Source: Streptomyces sp. NBC_01016
GTDB taxonomy: Bacteria > Actinomycetota > Actinomycetes > Streptomycetales > Streptomycetaceae
DNA: 64,000 nucleotides
NCBI RefSeq assembly: GCF_026341035.1
Contig: NZ_JAPEOQ010000001.1
Span: 1,674,001 to 1,738,000 of the forward strand
Direction of reading: 5' to 3'
In this document: piece by piece, positions 17,785-26,007 of the stretch
How the letters are laid out: every line of letters begins with the position of its first letter
Position numbering within the stretch: the stretch's first letter is position 1
Made by a program: the position numbers and the translations under genes
The notes under the pieces: model-generated
Seen by the model: the letters and a program-made list of their open reading frames with translations, nothing else
The model's database searches: none
Told to the model about the DNA's origin: nothing

Positions 17785-19506
17785 ATGCAGCCGCTTCAGA
17801 CCGGCGAACCCACGGCTGTGGGGCCCTACCGGTTGCTCGGCAGGATCGGTTCGGGCGGCATGGGCCGGGTGTACCTGGGCCGCAGCGCCGGAGGGCGCAC
17901 CGTCGCCGTGAAGATCGTGCACCCGCACTTCGCGCTCGACGACGAATTCCGGGCGCGCTTCAAGCGTGAGGTGCAGGCGGCCCGCCGGGTGGGCGGCGCC
18001 TGGACGGCGCCGGTGCTCGACGCCGACCCGGACGCCGAGGTGCCGTGGGTGGCGACGGGATACGTCGCGGGCCCCTCGCTCACCCAGGCCGCGGGCGACG
18101 GCGCGGGCCTGCCCGAGCACTCCGTACGGGTCCTGGGGGCCGGCCTCGCCGAGGCGCTCGCGGCGGTGCACGGCCTGGGGCTCGTGCACCGCGACGTAAA
18201 ACCCTCGAACGTGCTGCTGACCCTGGACGGGCCGCGGCTCATCGACTTCGGTATCGCCCGCGCCACCGACGGCACGGCCTCGCTCACCTCCACCGGCGTC
18301 TCCATCGGCTCGCCCGGCTACATGTCGCCCGAGCAGATCCTCGGCAAGGCCGTCACGGGCGCCGCGGACGTCTTCTCGCTCGGCGCGGTCCTCGTGTACG
18401 CGGCGTCGGGGTCGTCCCCCTTTCCCGGTGACTCGTCGGCCGCGCTGCTCTACAAGGTCGTCCACGAGCAGCCCGAACTGGGCTCGCTGACCGGGGAGCT
18501 GCGCGAGGTCGCCGCGGCCTGCCTCTCGAAGGACCCGGCCGTCCGCCCCACCCCCGAGGAGGTCGCCCGGCGACTCGCCCCGGAGGGCGCGGCGCGTCTC
18601 GTGCAGGCGGGGTGGCTGCCGGGCCCGATGGTGGAGGAGGTCTCGCGCGGCGCGGTGCGGCTCCTGGACCTGGAGGGCACGCCCGCCGACGTCCCGCACT
18701 CGGGGCCGACGGAGTTCAGCAGCCCTGCTGTGTCCGGGAGTTCGCGGCCTTCGGAGTTCAGTAGCCCCTCTGTTCCTGGGAGTTCGCGGCCCGGGGAGTT
18801 CAGCAACCCCGCCACCCCCGGGAGTTCGCGGCCCGCGGGTGTCTTCGGGCCGCCGGATCCCGCGTACGCGCCCGTGCCCACGCCCCGTACGGAGGGGCCG
18901 CCCACCGAGGGGTCGCCACAGGACGCCGTACCGGGGCGTCTGTCGATGTCCGTGACGGCGACCTCGACTCCCGACAAGCCGAACGGCCGCGGCCGCCGGG
19001 TCAGTTGCACGCTGGCGCTCTCCGTGGCGGGTGCGCTGGCGGCGGTGACCGTCGGCGGGGTGGTCCTGTTCAACGTGCTGCCGGGCGAGGGCGGCGGCGA
19101 CCAGGGCAGCGCGAGCGATGCCGGGCCCACCGCGTCCGCCGCGTCCAAGGCACCCGGTGTGCCGAAGTTCTACGTCGGGTCGTGGGACGGGCCCGCGAAG
19201 CAGGCGGGGATCTCCTTCGGCACGTTCCGCGTCGACCTGAAGCAGGCCCGGGCCGGCAAGCAGGTCGGCAAGGTGACCTCGACGGACCCGCTGGGCATCC
19301 AGTGCGTCGACGTACTGACCCTGAAGTCCGCCGACGGAAAGGCGCTGGTCGCCGCAGGCAAAGCCGCACCCGGCAACCCGGGGACCTGCGCGACCGGCCG
19401 GCACACCGTGCGCCTCACCCCGGACGGCGCGTCCCTCGAATACACCTCGCGGTACCCGGCCGCCGGCAATCCCACGGCGGACCTCGACCGGGTCAAGAGC
19501 GGCTGA
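17785..19506 (+). CDS. Receptor-type Ser/Thr protein kinase (PknB-like), one TM
   Basis: Hanks-type kinase of 573 aa. Cytosolic kinase domain about residues 12-275: glycine loop IGSGGMGRVYLG, lysine VAVKIVH, catalytic loop HRDVKPSNVLL, DFG in IDFGIARA, and GYMSPEQ. A proline/serine-rich linker contains a 14-residue motif (EFSSPxxxGSSRPx) repeated three times (about residues 309-351). A single membrane helix (about 406-430, TLALSVAGALAAVTVGGVVL) is followed by a ~140-residue extracellular domain (FYVGSWDGPAKQAGISFGTF…) that I do not recognise; it is not PASTA. ATG 17785 has GGGAGG 8 nt upstream. The signal sensed is unknown. Its place between mqnA and mqnC may be incidental. Confidence 0.93.
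   Translation: MQPLQTGEPTAVGPYRLLGRIGSGGMGRVYLGRSAGGRTVAVKIVHPHFALDDEFRARFKREVQAARRVGGAWTAPVLDADPDAEVPWVATGYVAGPSLTQAAGDGAGLPEHSVRVLGAGLAEALAAVHGLGLVHRDVKPSNVLLTLDGPRLIDFGIARATDGTASLTSTGVSIGSPGYMSPEQILGKAVTGAADVFSLGAVLVYAASGSSPFPGDSSAALLYKVVHEQPELGSLTGELREVAAACLSKDPAVRPTPEEVARRLAPEGAARLVQAGWLPGPMVEEVSRGAVRLLDLEGTPADVPHSGPTEFSSPAVSGSSRPSEFSSPSVPGSSRPGEFSNPATPGSSRPAGVFGPPDPAYAPVPTPRTEGPPTEGSPQDAVPGRLSMSVTATSTPDKPNGRGRRVSCTLALSVAGALAAVTVGGVVLFNVLPGEGGGDQGSASDAGPTASAASKAPGVPKFYVGSWDGPAKQAGISFGTFRVDLKQARAGKQVGKVTSTDPLGIQCVDVLTLKSADGKALVAAGKAAPGNPGTCATGRHTVRLTPDGASLEYTSRYPAAGNPTADLDRVKSG
18711..18836 (+). repeat. 42-bp in-frame tandem repeat in kinase linker
   Basis: Three 42-bp units begin at 18711, 18753 and 18795, each opening GGAGTTCAG and closing GGGAGTTCGCGGCC. 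Being a multiple of three, they encode three 14-residue copies in the juxtamembrane linker. Confidence 0.85.
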
Positions 19507-19521
19507 GGCGGCGCGGGGGAC

Positions 19522-20238
19522 GTGGTGCAGGGGGACGTTTTGATCGCCACCGAGGCCGGTGCGCCGGTCGTGCTGGTCGCGCTCGCCGCACTGTGGGGCG
19601 CGGCCTGGGGGCTGCTCCTGCCGCGGCCCGCGTACCGGCTGTCCGTCGAACCGGGAGAGCCGTGGCGCCCGGCCCGCGGCTGGCTGGGGGGCAGGCCGGG
19701 GCCGAGCGCGCCCGGTCTCGCCGTCGTCACCGCGCTCGTCTGCGCGCTGCTCGCCGTCGCCACCGGCACCCGGCCCGAGCTCGGCGCCTGGCTGCTGCTC
19801 GCGCCGCTCGGTGTGCTCCTGGCCACCGTCGACTTCGCGGTGAAGCGGCTGCCGGACGTGCTCACGCTGCCGCTCGCCGGGCTCACCCTGCTCGCGCTCG
19901 GCGGGGCGGCACTGCTGCCGGAGGCCGGCGGATCGTTCAGCGGCGCGCTGTGGGGCGCGCTCGGCCTCGGCGGCGGATATCTGCTGCTTCTGCTCGCCTA
20001 CCCGAAGGGGATGGGCTTCGGTGACGTGAAGCTGGCGGTGGGACTCGGTGCGGCGCTCGGCTGGTACGGGTGGGGCGTGCTGTTCCTGGGGGCGTTCGCC
20101 GGGGTGTTGTTCAACGGCCTGTACGCCCTGGTGCTCGTCGTCGCGCGGCGGGCGGGACGCAAGAGCGAGATCCCTTTCGGCCCCTTCATGATTCTGGGCG
20201 CCCTCGCGGGGGTTCTGCTGGGTGGCCTGGGCGCCTGA
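19522..20238 (+). CDS. Prepilin peptidase / A24 aspartic endopeptidase
   Basis: Polytopic membrane aspartic protease of 238 aa that would cleave type-IV-pilin-like signal peptides. It lacks the cytosolic Cys-rich domain of classical PilD and is close to the short FppA/TadV type. The two catalytic aspartates are visible: one in LLATVDFAVKRLPDVLTL (about residue 105) and one in the GxGD-type motif GMGFGDVKLAVGLG (about residue 170). The start is uncertain: GTG 19522 (used), the next GTG, or TTG 19540, which has GGGGAC upstream. No pilin or Tad secretion genes lie nearby, so its substrate is encoded elsewhere. It is followed by mqnC after 78 bp. Confidence 0.87.
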   Translation: MVQGDVLIATEAGAPVVLVALAALWGAAWGLLLPRPAYRLSVEPGEPWRPARGWLGGRPGPSAPGLAVVTALVCALLAVATGTRPELGAWLLLAPLGVLLATVDFAVKRLPDVLTLPLAGLTLLALGGAALLPEAGGSFSGALWGALGLGGGYLLLLLAYPKGMGFGDVKLAVGLGAALGWYGWGVLFLGAFAGVLFNGLYALVLVVARRAGRKSEIPFGPFMILGALAGVLLGGLGA

Positions 20239-20316
20239 CGTACGCTGAGATTTCAGCTCAGACTCGTCGAGACTCCGGCTCGGACTCGGCAGGATCCTCC
20301 GAAAGGGGCTCGCCCG

Positions 20317-21516
20317 GTGACCGAGAAGGCCGCGCTTCAGTCCGTCCTCGACCGCGCCGCCGACGGTGGGCGGATCACCCCCGAGGAGGCCGTCGCCCTC
20401 TACCGCGACGCCCCGCTGCACGCGCTCGGCGCCGCCGCCGACGCGATCCGCCGCCGTAAGTACGCGGGCATCGAGCACATCGCGACGTACATCATCGAGC
20501 GGAACATCAACTACACGAACGTGTGCGTCACGGCGTGCAAGTTCTGCGCCTTCTACGCGGCCCCCAAGGACACCAAGAAGGGCTGGAGCCGCGACCTCGA
20601 GGACATCCTGCGCCGCTGCGCCGAGACCATCGAGCTCGGTGGCACGCAGATCATGTTCCAGGGCGGGCACCACCCGGACTACGGCGTCGAGTACTACGAG
20701 GAGCACTTCGGCGCCATCAAGAAGGAGTACCCGGAGCTCGTCATCCACAGCCTGGGCGCTTCCGAGGTCGAGCACATGGCGCGGATCTCCAAGGTGTCGG
20801 TCGAGGAGGCGATCCAGCGGATCCACACCGCGGGGCTCGACTCCTTCGCGGGCGCCGGCGCGGAACTCCTCCCGGAGCGTCCCCGCAAGGCGATCGCTCC
20901 TCTCAAGGAGTCCGGCGAGCGCTGGCTGGAGATCATGGAGACCGCGCACCGTCTCGGTGTCGAGTCCACCTCCACCATGCTCATGGGCACCGGCGAGACG
21001 AATGCCGAGCGCATCGAGCACCTGCGCATGATCCGCGACACACAGGACAAGACGGGCGGCTTCCGCGCGTTCATCCCGTACACGTACCAGCCGGAGAACA
21101 ACCACCTGAAGGGCCGCACGCAGGCGACGCTCTTCGAGTACCTGCGGATGATCGCGATCGCCCGGATCTTCCTGGACAACGTCCAGCACATCCAGGGTTC
21201 GTGGCTGACCACCGGCAAGGAGGTCGGCCAGCTGTCGCTGCACTACGGCGCCGACGACCTCGGCTCGATCATGCTGGAGGAGAACGTCGTCTCCTCCGCC
21301 GGTGCCAAGCACCGCTCCAACCGCATGGAGATCATCGACCTGATCCGCAAGGCGGGCCGCGTCCCCGCGCAGCGCGCCACGACCTACGAGCACCTCGTCG
21401 TGCACGACGACCCGGCGAACGACCCGGTCGACGACCGCGTCACCTCGCACATCTCGTCGACGGCGATCGACGGCGGGACGGCTCACCCCGAGCTGAAGCT
21501 CGTCTCCACCAACTGA
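20317..21516 (+). CDS. mqnC: Cyclic dehypoxanthinyl futalosine synthase MqnC
   Basis: Radical-SAM enzyme of 399 aa that cyclises dehypoxanthine futalosine in the futalosine menaquinone pathway. The [4Fe-4S]/SAM motif CVTACKFC (about residues 71-78) follows NINYTN. Other conserved parts are QGGHHPDYGVEYYE, the FxGAG-type AGLDSFAGAGAELLPERPRK, MLMGTGET, FIPYTYQPENNHL and HYGADDLGSIMLEENVVSSAG. GTG 20317 has GAAAGGGG upstream. It lies downstream of mqnA, separated by a kinase and a peptidase gene. The next gene begins 8 bp after its stop and is probably co-transcribed. Confidence 0.96.
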   Translation: MTEKAALQSVLDRAADGGRITPEEAVALYRDAPLHALGAAADAIRRRKYAGIEHIATYIIERNINYTNVCVTACKFCAFYAAPKDTKKGWSRDLEDILRRCAETIELGGTQIMFQGGHHPDYGVEYYEEHFGAIKKEYPELVIHSLGASEVEHMARISKVSVEEAIQRIHTAGLDSFAGAGAELLPERPRKAIAPLKESGERWLEIMETAHRLGVESTSTMLMGTGETNAERIEHLRMIRDTQDKTGGFRAFIPYTYQPENNHLKGRTQATLFEYLRMIAIARIFLDNVQHIQGSWLTTGKEVGQLSLHYGADDLGSIMLEENVVSSAGAKHRSNRMEIIDLIRKAGRVPAQRATTYEHLVVHDDPANDPVDDRVTSHISSTAIDGGTAHPELKLVSTN

Positions 21517-21523
21517 GCCCGCC

Positions 21524-22156
21524 TTGGCGACACTTCACGTCGACGGCGACGGGTTCTCGGTCCTCGTCGAGGGCGAGACCGTCAAGGCGCTCGGACCGTA
21601 CGAGGAGCTGGCCGACGCGCTTCCCCAAGCTCTCGGCTCCGCTCGAGCAGGGGAGACCCCATTGCAGGCGCGGGTGCGGCGCTGGCCGGGCATCCTGACG
21701 CCGGGTCTCCTCAACCCGTACGGTCCCGAGATCCTGGAGCACACGTACCACCCGGATCCGCGTGAGGCGGATACGTACGGGACGGTGCCGATCGGTGGCG
21801 AACGGGCGCGGGAGATCTTCCGCGCGGACCCGTCCCGGCTGGGCGCGAGTGCCCGGCGGGGCGTGCAGCGGCTGTTCGCGCACGGGACGGTGGCCCTCGC
21901 GGGCGAGCTGCGCTCCAAGGCGGTCCTCGAGGTGGCCCGGCGCTCCGGACTCGCGTTCGGCGGCCGGCCCGCGCGGCTGCCGGGGCCGGTGTCCCTGTCC
22001 CCGAAGCCGATGGTGCTGCTGCCCGCGCTGACGGTGGGCGGGGCGGCGCGCTTCGCGGTGTTCGACGTCGCGGACCGCGCGGAGCTTGTCGCCAAGGGGG
22101 CGTCCACGTGTGTGGCGACGGTGGTGGCGGGCCGCCTGGTGTACCGCGCCAGGTAA
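21524..22156 (+). CDS. Imidazolonepropionase-like domain protein
   Basis: Protein of 210 aa (TTG start, no clear ribosome-binding site) in tandem with mqnC. It resembles the short imidazolonepropionase-like proteins found beside mqnC in Streptomyces, related to the composite domain of amidohydrolases. The first ~45 residues give a small beta-rich unit (LHVDGDGFSVLVEGETVKAL). The middle reads RVRRWPGILTPGLLNPYGPEILEHTYHPDP and the end ARFAVFDVADRAELVAKGAS. Metal-binding HxH is absent, so it is probably not a complete amidohydrolase. Codons for PQALGSARAGETP are supplied by a dispersed Streptomyces repeat (21621-21660). A futalosine-pathway role is a guess from position. Confidence 0.75.
   Translation: MATLHVDGDGFSVLVEGETVKALGPYEELADALPQALGSARAGETPLQARVRRWPGILTPGLLNPYGPEILEHTYHPDPREADTYGTVPIGGERAREIFRADPSRLGASARRGVQRLFAHGTVALAGELRSKAVLEVARRSGLAFGGRPARLPGPVSLSPKPMVLLPALTVGGAARFAVFDVADRAELVAKGASTCVATVVAGRLVYRAR
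21621..21660. repeat. AAGCTCTCGGCTCCGCTCGAGC repeat inserted in frame
   Basis: TTCCCCAAGCTCTCGGCTCC then GCTCGAGCAGGGGAGACCCC, with complementary ends CCCC..GCTC / GAGC..GGGG. This element is, from general familiarity, a frequent dispersed Streptomyces repeat. Here it lies inside a coding sequence and keeps the frame open. Confidence 0.65.
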
Positions 22157-22833
22157 CCGGACCACGGGGCGCTGCCTGGCCCCCGGCGGGTGCCTACGCC
22201 TCGGGGCTCCGCCCGGACCCCGCCGGTCCTACGCCACGGGGCTCCGCCCCGGACCCCGCGCCTCAATCGCCGGCGGGGCTAGATTTGCCCACCCGTCGCG
22301 GGGCTTGAAGGATCGGGCTCCGCCCTGGCCCCTGCGCCTCGAGCCGCGACGGGGCTCAAAGATCGGGGCTCCGCCCCGGACCCCGCGGGCTCCCGTCCCA
22401 GAGCGGGGCTTGATCTGCCCACCGCAGGCAATGGCTCTGGGCTCCCGCCCATCTCCCGCCCATCTCCCACCCACCCGCCCCCTCCGGGGGCGTCGCCCCG
22501 ACGGGGTACCGCCACCGCCTTGGGCGATCCGCCGCAGGCACGGCTCCCCACCCGTCGCGGTCGTCGCGACCCCCGCCTTGGGTAACGCCCACCACGGCTC
22601 CCCACCCGCTGCGGTCGACCGCCACCGACTTGGGCAATCTGCCGCCCGGCACGGCTCCCCACCCGCCGCGGTCGGCCGCCACCGACTTGGGCAATCTGCC
22701 GCCTGGGGCGGCAGGGTGGGCAAGGCGGCGCCCCGGTGCCGCGCAATCAGGACGGTGGGCGTCGACCCCGGCGCGGTCCACGGGCCCCGGTACCGTCCGT
22801 CGGTGACCGGGGGCCGCCTGCCACAATGGCCGG
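22157..22833. repeat. Gene-free 677-bp region filled with two repeat families
   Basis: No credible gene. From about 22190 to 22430 there are four degenerate copies of the GGGGCTCCGCCCCGGACCCC element, alternating with CCGGCGGGGCT or GCGGGGCTTGA ends. From 22508 to 22739 there are 3.5 tandem units of 52-58 bp, each opening TTGGGC/T (22520, 22578, 22630, 22687) and containing CACGGCTCCCCACCCG. The last unit ends in the hairpin CTGCCGCC / GGCGGCAG (22696-22714). The final ~90 bp lead to menG: CACAAT about 8 nt before its GTG could be a -10 element of a leaderless transcript. Confidence 0.8.
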
Positions 22834-23529
22834 GTGACCCGTGCATCCCTGGACAAGCAGCCCCACGAAGTCGCCTCGATGTTCGACGACGTGGCGGAGA
22901 AGTACGACCTCACCAACGACGTGCTGTCCCTGGGACAGACCCGGCTGTGGCGCAAGGAGGTCGCCAGGGCCGTCGACGCCCGCCCCGCACAGAAGGTCCT
23001 CGACCTCGCCGCCGGCACCGCCACCTCCTCGCAGCCCTTCGCGCAGGCCGGCGCGTACGTCGTGCCCTGCGACTTCTCCCTCGGCATGCTGCGCGTGGGC
23101 AAGCAGCGCCACCCGTGGATGCCGTTCACGGCGGGCGACGGCACGAAACTGCCGTTCAAGGACGACACGTTCGACGCCGTGACGATCTCCTTCGGGCTGC
23201 GCAACATCCAGGAGACCGAGGCCGCGCTGAGCGAGATGCACCGCGTCACCAAGCCGGGCGGCCGCGTCGTCATCTGCGAGTTCAGCCACCCGACGTGGGC
23301 GCCCTTCCGCACCGTGTACACCGAGTACCTGATGCGCGCCCTGCCGCCGGTCGCGCGCGCGGTGTCCTCGAACCCGGACGCGTACGTCTATCTCGCCGAG
23401 TCCATCCGCGCCTGGCCCACGCAGCCCGAACTGGCCACGCTGATGCAGAACGTCGGCTGGCAGCAGGTGGCCTGGCGGGACCTCACCGGCGGCATCGTCA
23501 CGCTGCACCGCGGCTACAAGAAGGCGTGA
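22834..23529 (+). CDS. menG: Demethylmenaquinone methyltransferase MenG/UbiE
   Basis: SAM-dependent C-methyltransferase of 231 aa, last ring-modifying step of menaquinone synthesis. Family signature [20 protein letters not shown] near residue 25, SAM motif [13 protein letters not shown] (about 53-64), motif [20 protein letters not shown] and [20 protein letters not shown]. The C-terminal [11 protein letters not shown] is typical. GTG 22834 has no evident Shine-Dalgarno; leaderless start is possible. It lies in the quinone/respiration neighbourhood with a MenJ-like reductase 1.1 kb downstream. Confidence 0.95.
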   Translation: MTRASLDKQPHEVASMFDDVAEKYDLTNDVLSLGQTRLWRKEVARAVDARPAQKVLDLAAGTATSSQPFAQAGAYVVPCDFSLGMLRVGKQRHPWMPFTAGDGTKLPFKDDTFDAVTISFGLRNIQETEAALSEMHRVTKPGGRVVICEFSHPTWAPFRTVYTEYLMRALPPVARAVSSNPDAYVYLAESIRAWPTQPELATLMQNVGWQQVAWRDLTGGIVTLHRGYKKA

Positions 23530-23574
23530 CATGGGAGGATCACAGGGCTGAGGCTCAGCCCGACCCCTCGCGCC

Positions 23575-23964
23575 TCACGGACACGGACTGAACGACCCCG
23601 TACGCGCCGGCGGCTCATCCGGCTCGCCGATCTCCCTGCGCATCCCGCCACCCCGCGGCCCCGGCGCCCGCGGCACCCGCACGCCCGCGCCGCCACCGCC
23701 CTCGCCCTCACCGAAGTCGAACCAGACCGTGACGACGGCGTCCCGCGGCACCTCGACGCCGGGCAGCGGGTACTGGCGGACCACGTACTCCACCGCCACC
23801 CGGTCGAAGTCGTCCCGGTCCGCCGCCGCGATCAGCACGCCGTGCTCACGCGCCGCCTGCCGCGCGTCGACCGCCATCAGGCCGACGAGCTTCGGCACGG
23901 GCACGTCCGGCGGCCCGGCATCCGGCATCTTGGGCGTCTTGGGTGTCTTCACCACAGATGTCAC
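23575..23964 (-). CDS. Small PASTA-domain protein
   Basis: Protein of 129 aa with one PASTA domain (about residues 20-88): VPKLVGLMAVDARQAAREHG, then VLIAAADRDD and QYPLPGVEVPRDAVVTVWFD. PASTA domains often bind muropeptide-type ligands, but here there is neither signal peptide nor membrane segment, so a cell-wall role is uncertain. The ~40-residue tail is Gly/Arg/Pro-rich and probably disordered. GTG 23964 has no visible ribosome-binding site. It is convergent with menG (45 bp apart) and tandem with the GNAT gene upstream. Confidence 0.75.
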   Translation of the reverse strand: MTSVVKTPKTPKMPDAGPPDVPVPKLVGLMAVDARQAAREHGVLIAAADRDDFDRVAVEYVVRQYPLPGVEVPRDAVVTVWFDFGEGEGGGGAGVRVPRAPGPRGGGMRREIGEPDEPPARTGSFSPCP

Positions 23965-24036
23965 CCCCAGGAGGTACCGGGAGGATAGCCCGTGGGATGT
24001 GGTGTCCGGAAGGTCCGGTACCGGCTCCGGACGGAC

Positions 24037-24072
24037 TCAGAGCTCCAGGCGGATTCAGAGCTCCAGGCGGAA
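24037..24072. repeat. 18-bp tandem duplication at the GNAT gene end
   Basis: TCAGAGCTCCAGGCGGAT/A occurs twice back to back (24037 and 24055). On the minus strand each copy reads ..RLEL-stop, so the duplicated last five codons and stop form a spare copy after the gene. Confidence 0.8.
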
Positions 24073-24558
24073 GCAGTGGCCCTTCTTCCCGGTCGGCGTC
24101 ACGAACGTCTCGGCCAGCTCCATGCCGAGCCGCCGGGTCACCGCGATCGAGCGCTCGTTGCGGGCGTCGACCATCGCGACGACGCTGCGCAGGCCCGCCG
24201 CCCGTACCTGATCCAGCGTCAGGCCCGCCGCCGCCGTCGCGTACCCCTGCCCCCAGTACGCCCGCCCTAGCCGCCAGCCGATCTCGATCTCGCCTACCGG
24301 CCCCCAGGTGCCCGGCCAGGGCTGCGCGCCCGTGAACCCGATGACGTCCCCCGCGCCGTCGGTCATCGTCCACAGGCAGAAACCGTGCTCCGCCTCGTGC
24401 CTGCGCTGCCGCGCGGTCAGCTCCTCGTACACGGAGAGCTCCGCCGACGCGCCTCCGTGGAACTCCATGACATCGGGGTGGTCGAACACCCTGTGCCAGG
24501 CGAGCGCGTCCTCATGGGTGGGAACGCGCAGATCCACGGCGGGCAGAACTCGACTCAT
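24055..24558 (-). CDS. GNAT-family N-acetyltransferase (RimJ/RimL-like)
   Basis: Acetyl-CoA-dependent N-acetyltransferase of 167 aa in the Acetyltransf_3 (RimJ/RimL) subgroup. Features: LRVPTHEDALAWHRVFDHPD at the N-terminus, EIGWRLGRAYWGQGYATAAA (acetyl-CoA-binding motif A, about residues 93-112) and VVAMVDARNERSIAVTRRLG. The ATG at 24558 gives the usual family start. It is divergent from the geranylgeranyl-reductase-like gene (96 bp between starts). The acceptor is unknown. Its 3' end is duplicated as an 18-bp tandem repeat. Confidence 0.88.
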   Translation of the reverse strand: MSRVLPAVDLRVPTHEDALAWHRVFDHPDVMEFHGGASAELSVYEELTARQRRHEAEHGFCLWTMTDGAGDVIGFTGAQPWPGTWGPVGEIEIGWRLGRAYWGQGYATAAAGLTLDQVRAAGLRSVVAMVDARNERSIAVTRRLGMELAETFVTPTGKKGHCFRLEL

Positions 24559-24654
24559 GGGCTGGCCCTTCGGCTGAGTGGTCACGGTCGCTGAATAGAC
24601 TGCCCATGTCCGTGCCGGACGGCACACTGTTTTCGAGCCTGGGGAGAACCCGCC

Positions 24655-25947
24655 GTGACCGAGCAGCCCAAGCCCCTCTCCGAGCACAGCGCGGACGTGA
24701 TCGTCGTCGGGGCCGGACCCGCCGGTTCGACGACCGCCTACTACCTCGCCAAGGCCGGCCTCGACGTCCTGTTGCTGGAGAAGACGGCGTTCCCGCGCGA
24801 AAAGGTGTGCGGCGACGGCCTCACCCCGCGCGCCACGAAGCAGCTCGTCTCCATGGGGATCGACATCTCCGAGGAGGCCGGCTGGCTGCGCAACAAGGGC
24901 CTGCGCATCATCGGCGGCGGCGTCCGCCTCCAGCTCGACTGGCCCGACCTCGCCTCGTTCCCGGACTACGGTCTCGTTCGCAAGCGCGACGACTTCGACG
25001 AGCAGCTCGCGCGGCAGGCCCAGAAGGCGGGCGCCCGCCTGTACGAGCGGTGCAACGTCGGCGCACCGATCACCGACGAGCGCACCGGCCGCATCACCGG
25101 CGTGCACGCGAAGCTGGGCGAAGAGAAGCGCGAGGTCACCTTCCACGCCCCGCTCGTCGTCGCCGCCGACGGCAACTCGACCCGGCTCTCCCTCGCCATG
25201 GGCCTGCACCGCCGCGAGGACCGCCCCATGGGCGTCGCCGTCCGTACGTACTTCACGTCCCCGCGCCACGACGACGACTACCTGGAGTCCTGGCTGGAGC
25301 TGTGGGACCGGCGCGGCGCCGAGGACCGGCTGCTTCCCGGCTACGGCTGGATCTTCGGCATGGGCGACGGCACGTCCAATGTCGGCCTCGGCATCCTCAA
25401 CTCCTCGAAGGCCTTCCGCGAATTGGACTGGCGCGAGGTCCTCAAGGCCTGGTGCGCGTCGATGCCCGAGGACTGGGGGTACACCCCGGACAACATGACG
25501 ATGCCGATCCGCGGCGCCGCCCTCCCCATGGCCTTCAACCGCCAGCCGCACTACACCAAGGGCCTGCTCCTGGTCGGCGACGCGGGCGGCCTGGTCAACC
25601 CGTTCAACGGCGAGGGCATCGCGTACGCCATGGAGTCCGGCCAGATCGCGGCCGACGTCATCGTGCAGGCCCACGCGCGCGCCACCGACGCCCAGCGTGA
25701 ACTGGCCCTGCAGCGCTACCCGAAGGTCCTCAAGGACACCTACGGCGGCTACTACACGATGGGCCGCGCCTTCGTGAAGATGATCGGCAACCCGAAGATC
25801 ATGAAGATCGCGACGCAGCGCGGTCTGACCCACCCGATGCTGATGAAGTTCACGCTGAAGATGCTCGCGAACCTGACGGACCCGACCGGCGGCGACGCGA
25901 TGGACCGGGTCATCAACGGACTGAGCAAGGTCGCCCCGAAGGCCTGA
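24655..25947 (+). CDS. Geranylgeranyl-reductase-family flavoprotein (MenJ-like)
   Basis: FAD-dependent oxidoreductase of 430 aa. The dinucleotide-binding motif is VIVVGAGPAGSTTAYYLAKA (residues 14-33), with the family motif EKVCGDGLTPRA, second FAD contact GLLLVGDAGGLVNPFNGEGI, and AYAMESGQIAA. M. tuberculosis MenJ (Rv0561c) of this family saturates one isoprene unit of menaquinone. Streptomyces make partly hydrogenated menaquinones, and the gene lies beside menG and nuo, so the same role is the best inference. Other isoprenoid substrates (phytoene-derived or archaeal-type lipids) remain possible. GTG 24655 has GGGGAGAA upstream. A hairpin follows the stop. Confidence 0.88.
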   Translation: MTEQPKPLSEHSADVIVVGAGPAGSTTAYYLAKAGLDVLLLEKTAFPREKVCGDGLTPRATKQLVSMGIDISEEAGWLRNKGLRIIGGGVRLQLDWPDLASFPDYGLVRKRDDFDEQLARQAQKAGARLYERCNVGAPITDERTGRITGVHAKLGEEKREVTFHAPLVVAADGNSTRLSLAMGLHRREDRPMGVAVRTYFTSPRHDDDYLESWLELWDRRGAEDRLLPGYGWIFGMGDGTSNVGLGILNSSKAFRELDWREVLKAWCASMPEDWGYTPDNMTMPIRGAALPMAFNRQPHYTKGLLLVGDAGGLVNPFNGEGIAYAMESGQIAADVIVQAHARATDAQRELALQRYPKVLKDTYGGYYTMGRAFVKMIGNPKIMKIATQRGLTHPMLMKFTLKMLANLTDPTGGDAMDRVINGLSKVAPKA

Positions 25948-25956
25948 CCTGGGCCT

Positions 25957-25989
25957 GCCGCCGGGCCCGACTTTGCCGGGCCGGGCGGC
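25957..25989 (+). terminator. Hairpin after MenJ-like gene
   Basis: GCCGCCGGGCCCG pairs with CGGGCCGGGCGGC across a 7-nt loop, 12 of 13 positions complementary. It lies directly between the flavoprotein gene and the quinol-monooxygenase-like gene, with no U-tract. Confidence 0.6.
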
Positions 25990-26007
25990 TCGGGGCAGGG
26001 TGGACCC

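Noticed and set aside
22157..22833. Arg/Pro-rich frames in the repeat-filled gap as genes
   Set aside because: They translate tandem repeats, lack ribosome-binding sites and exist in several frames at once.
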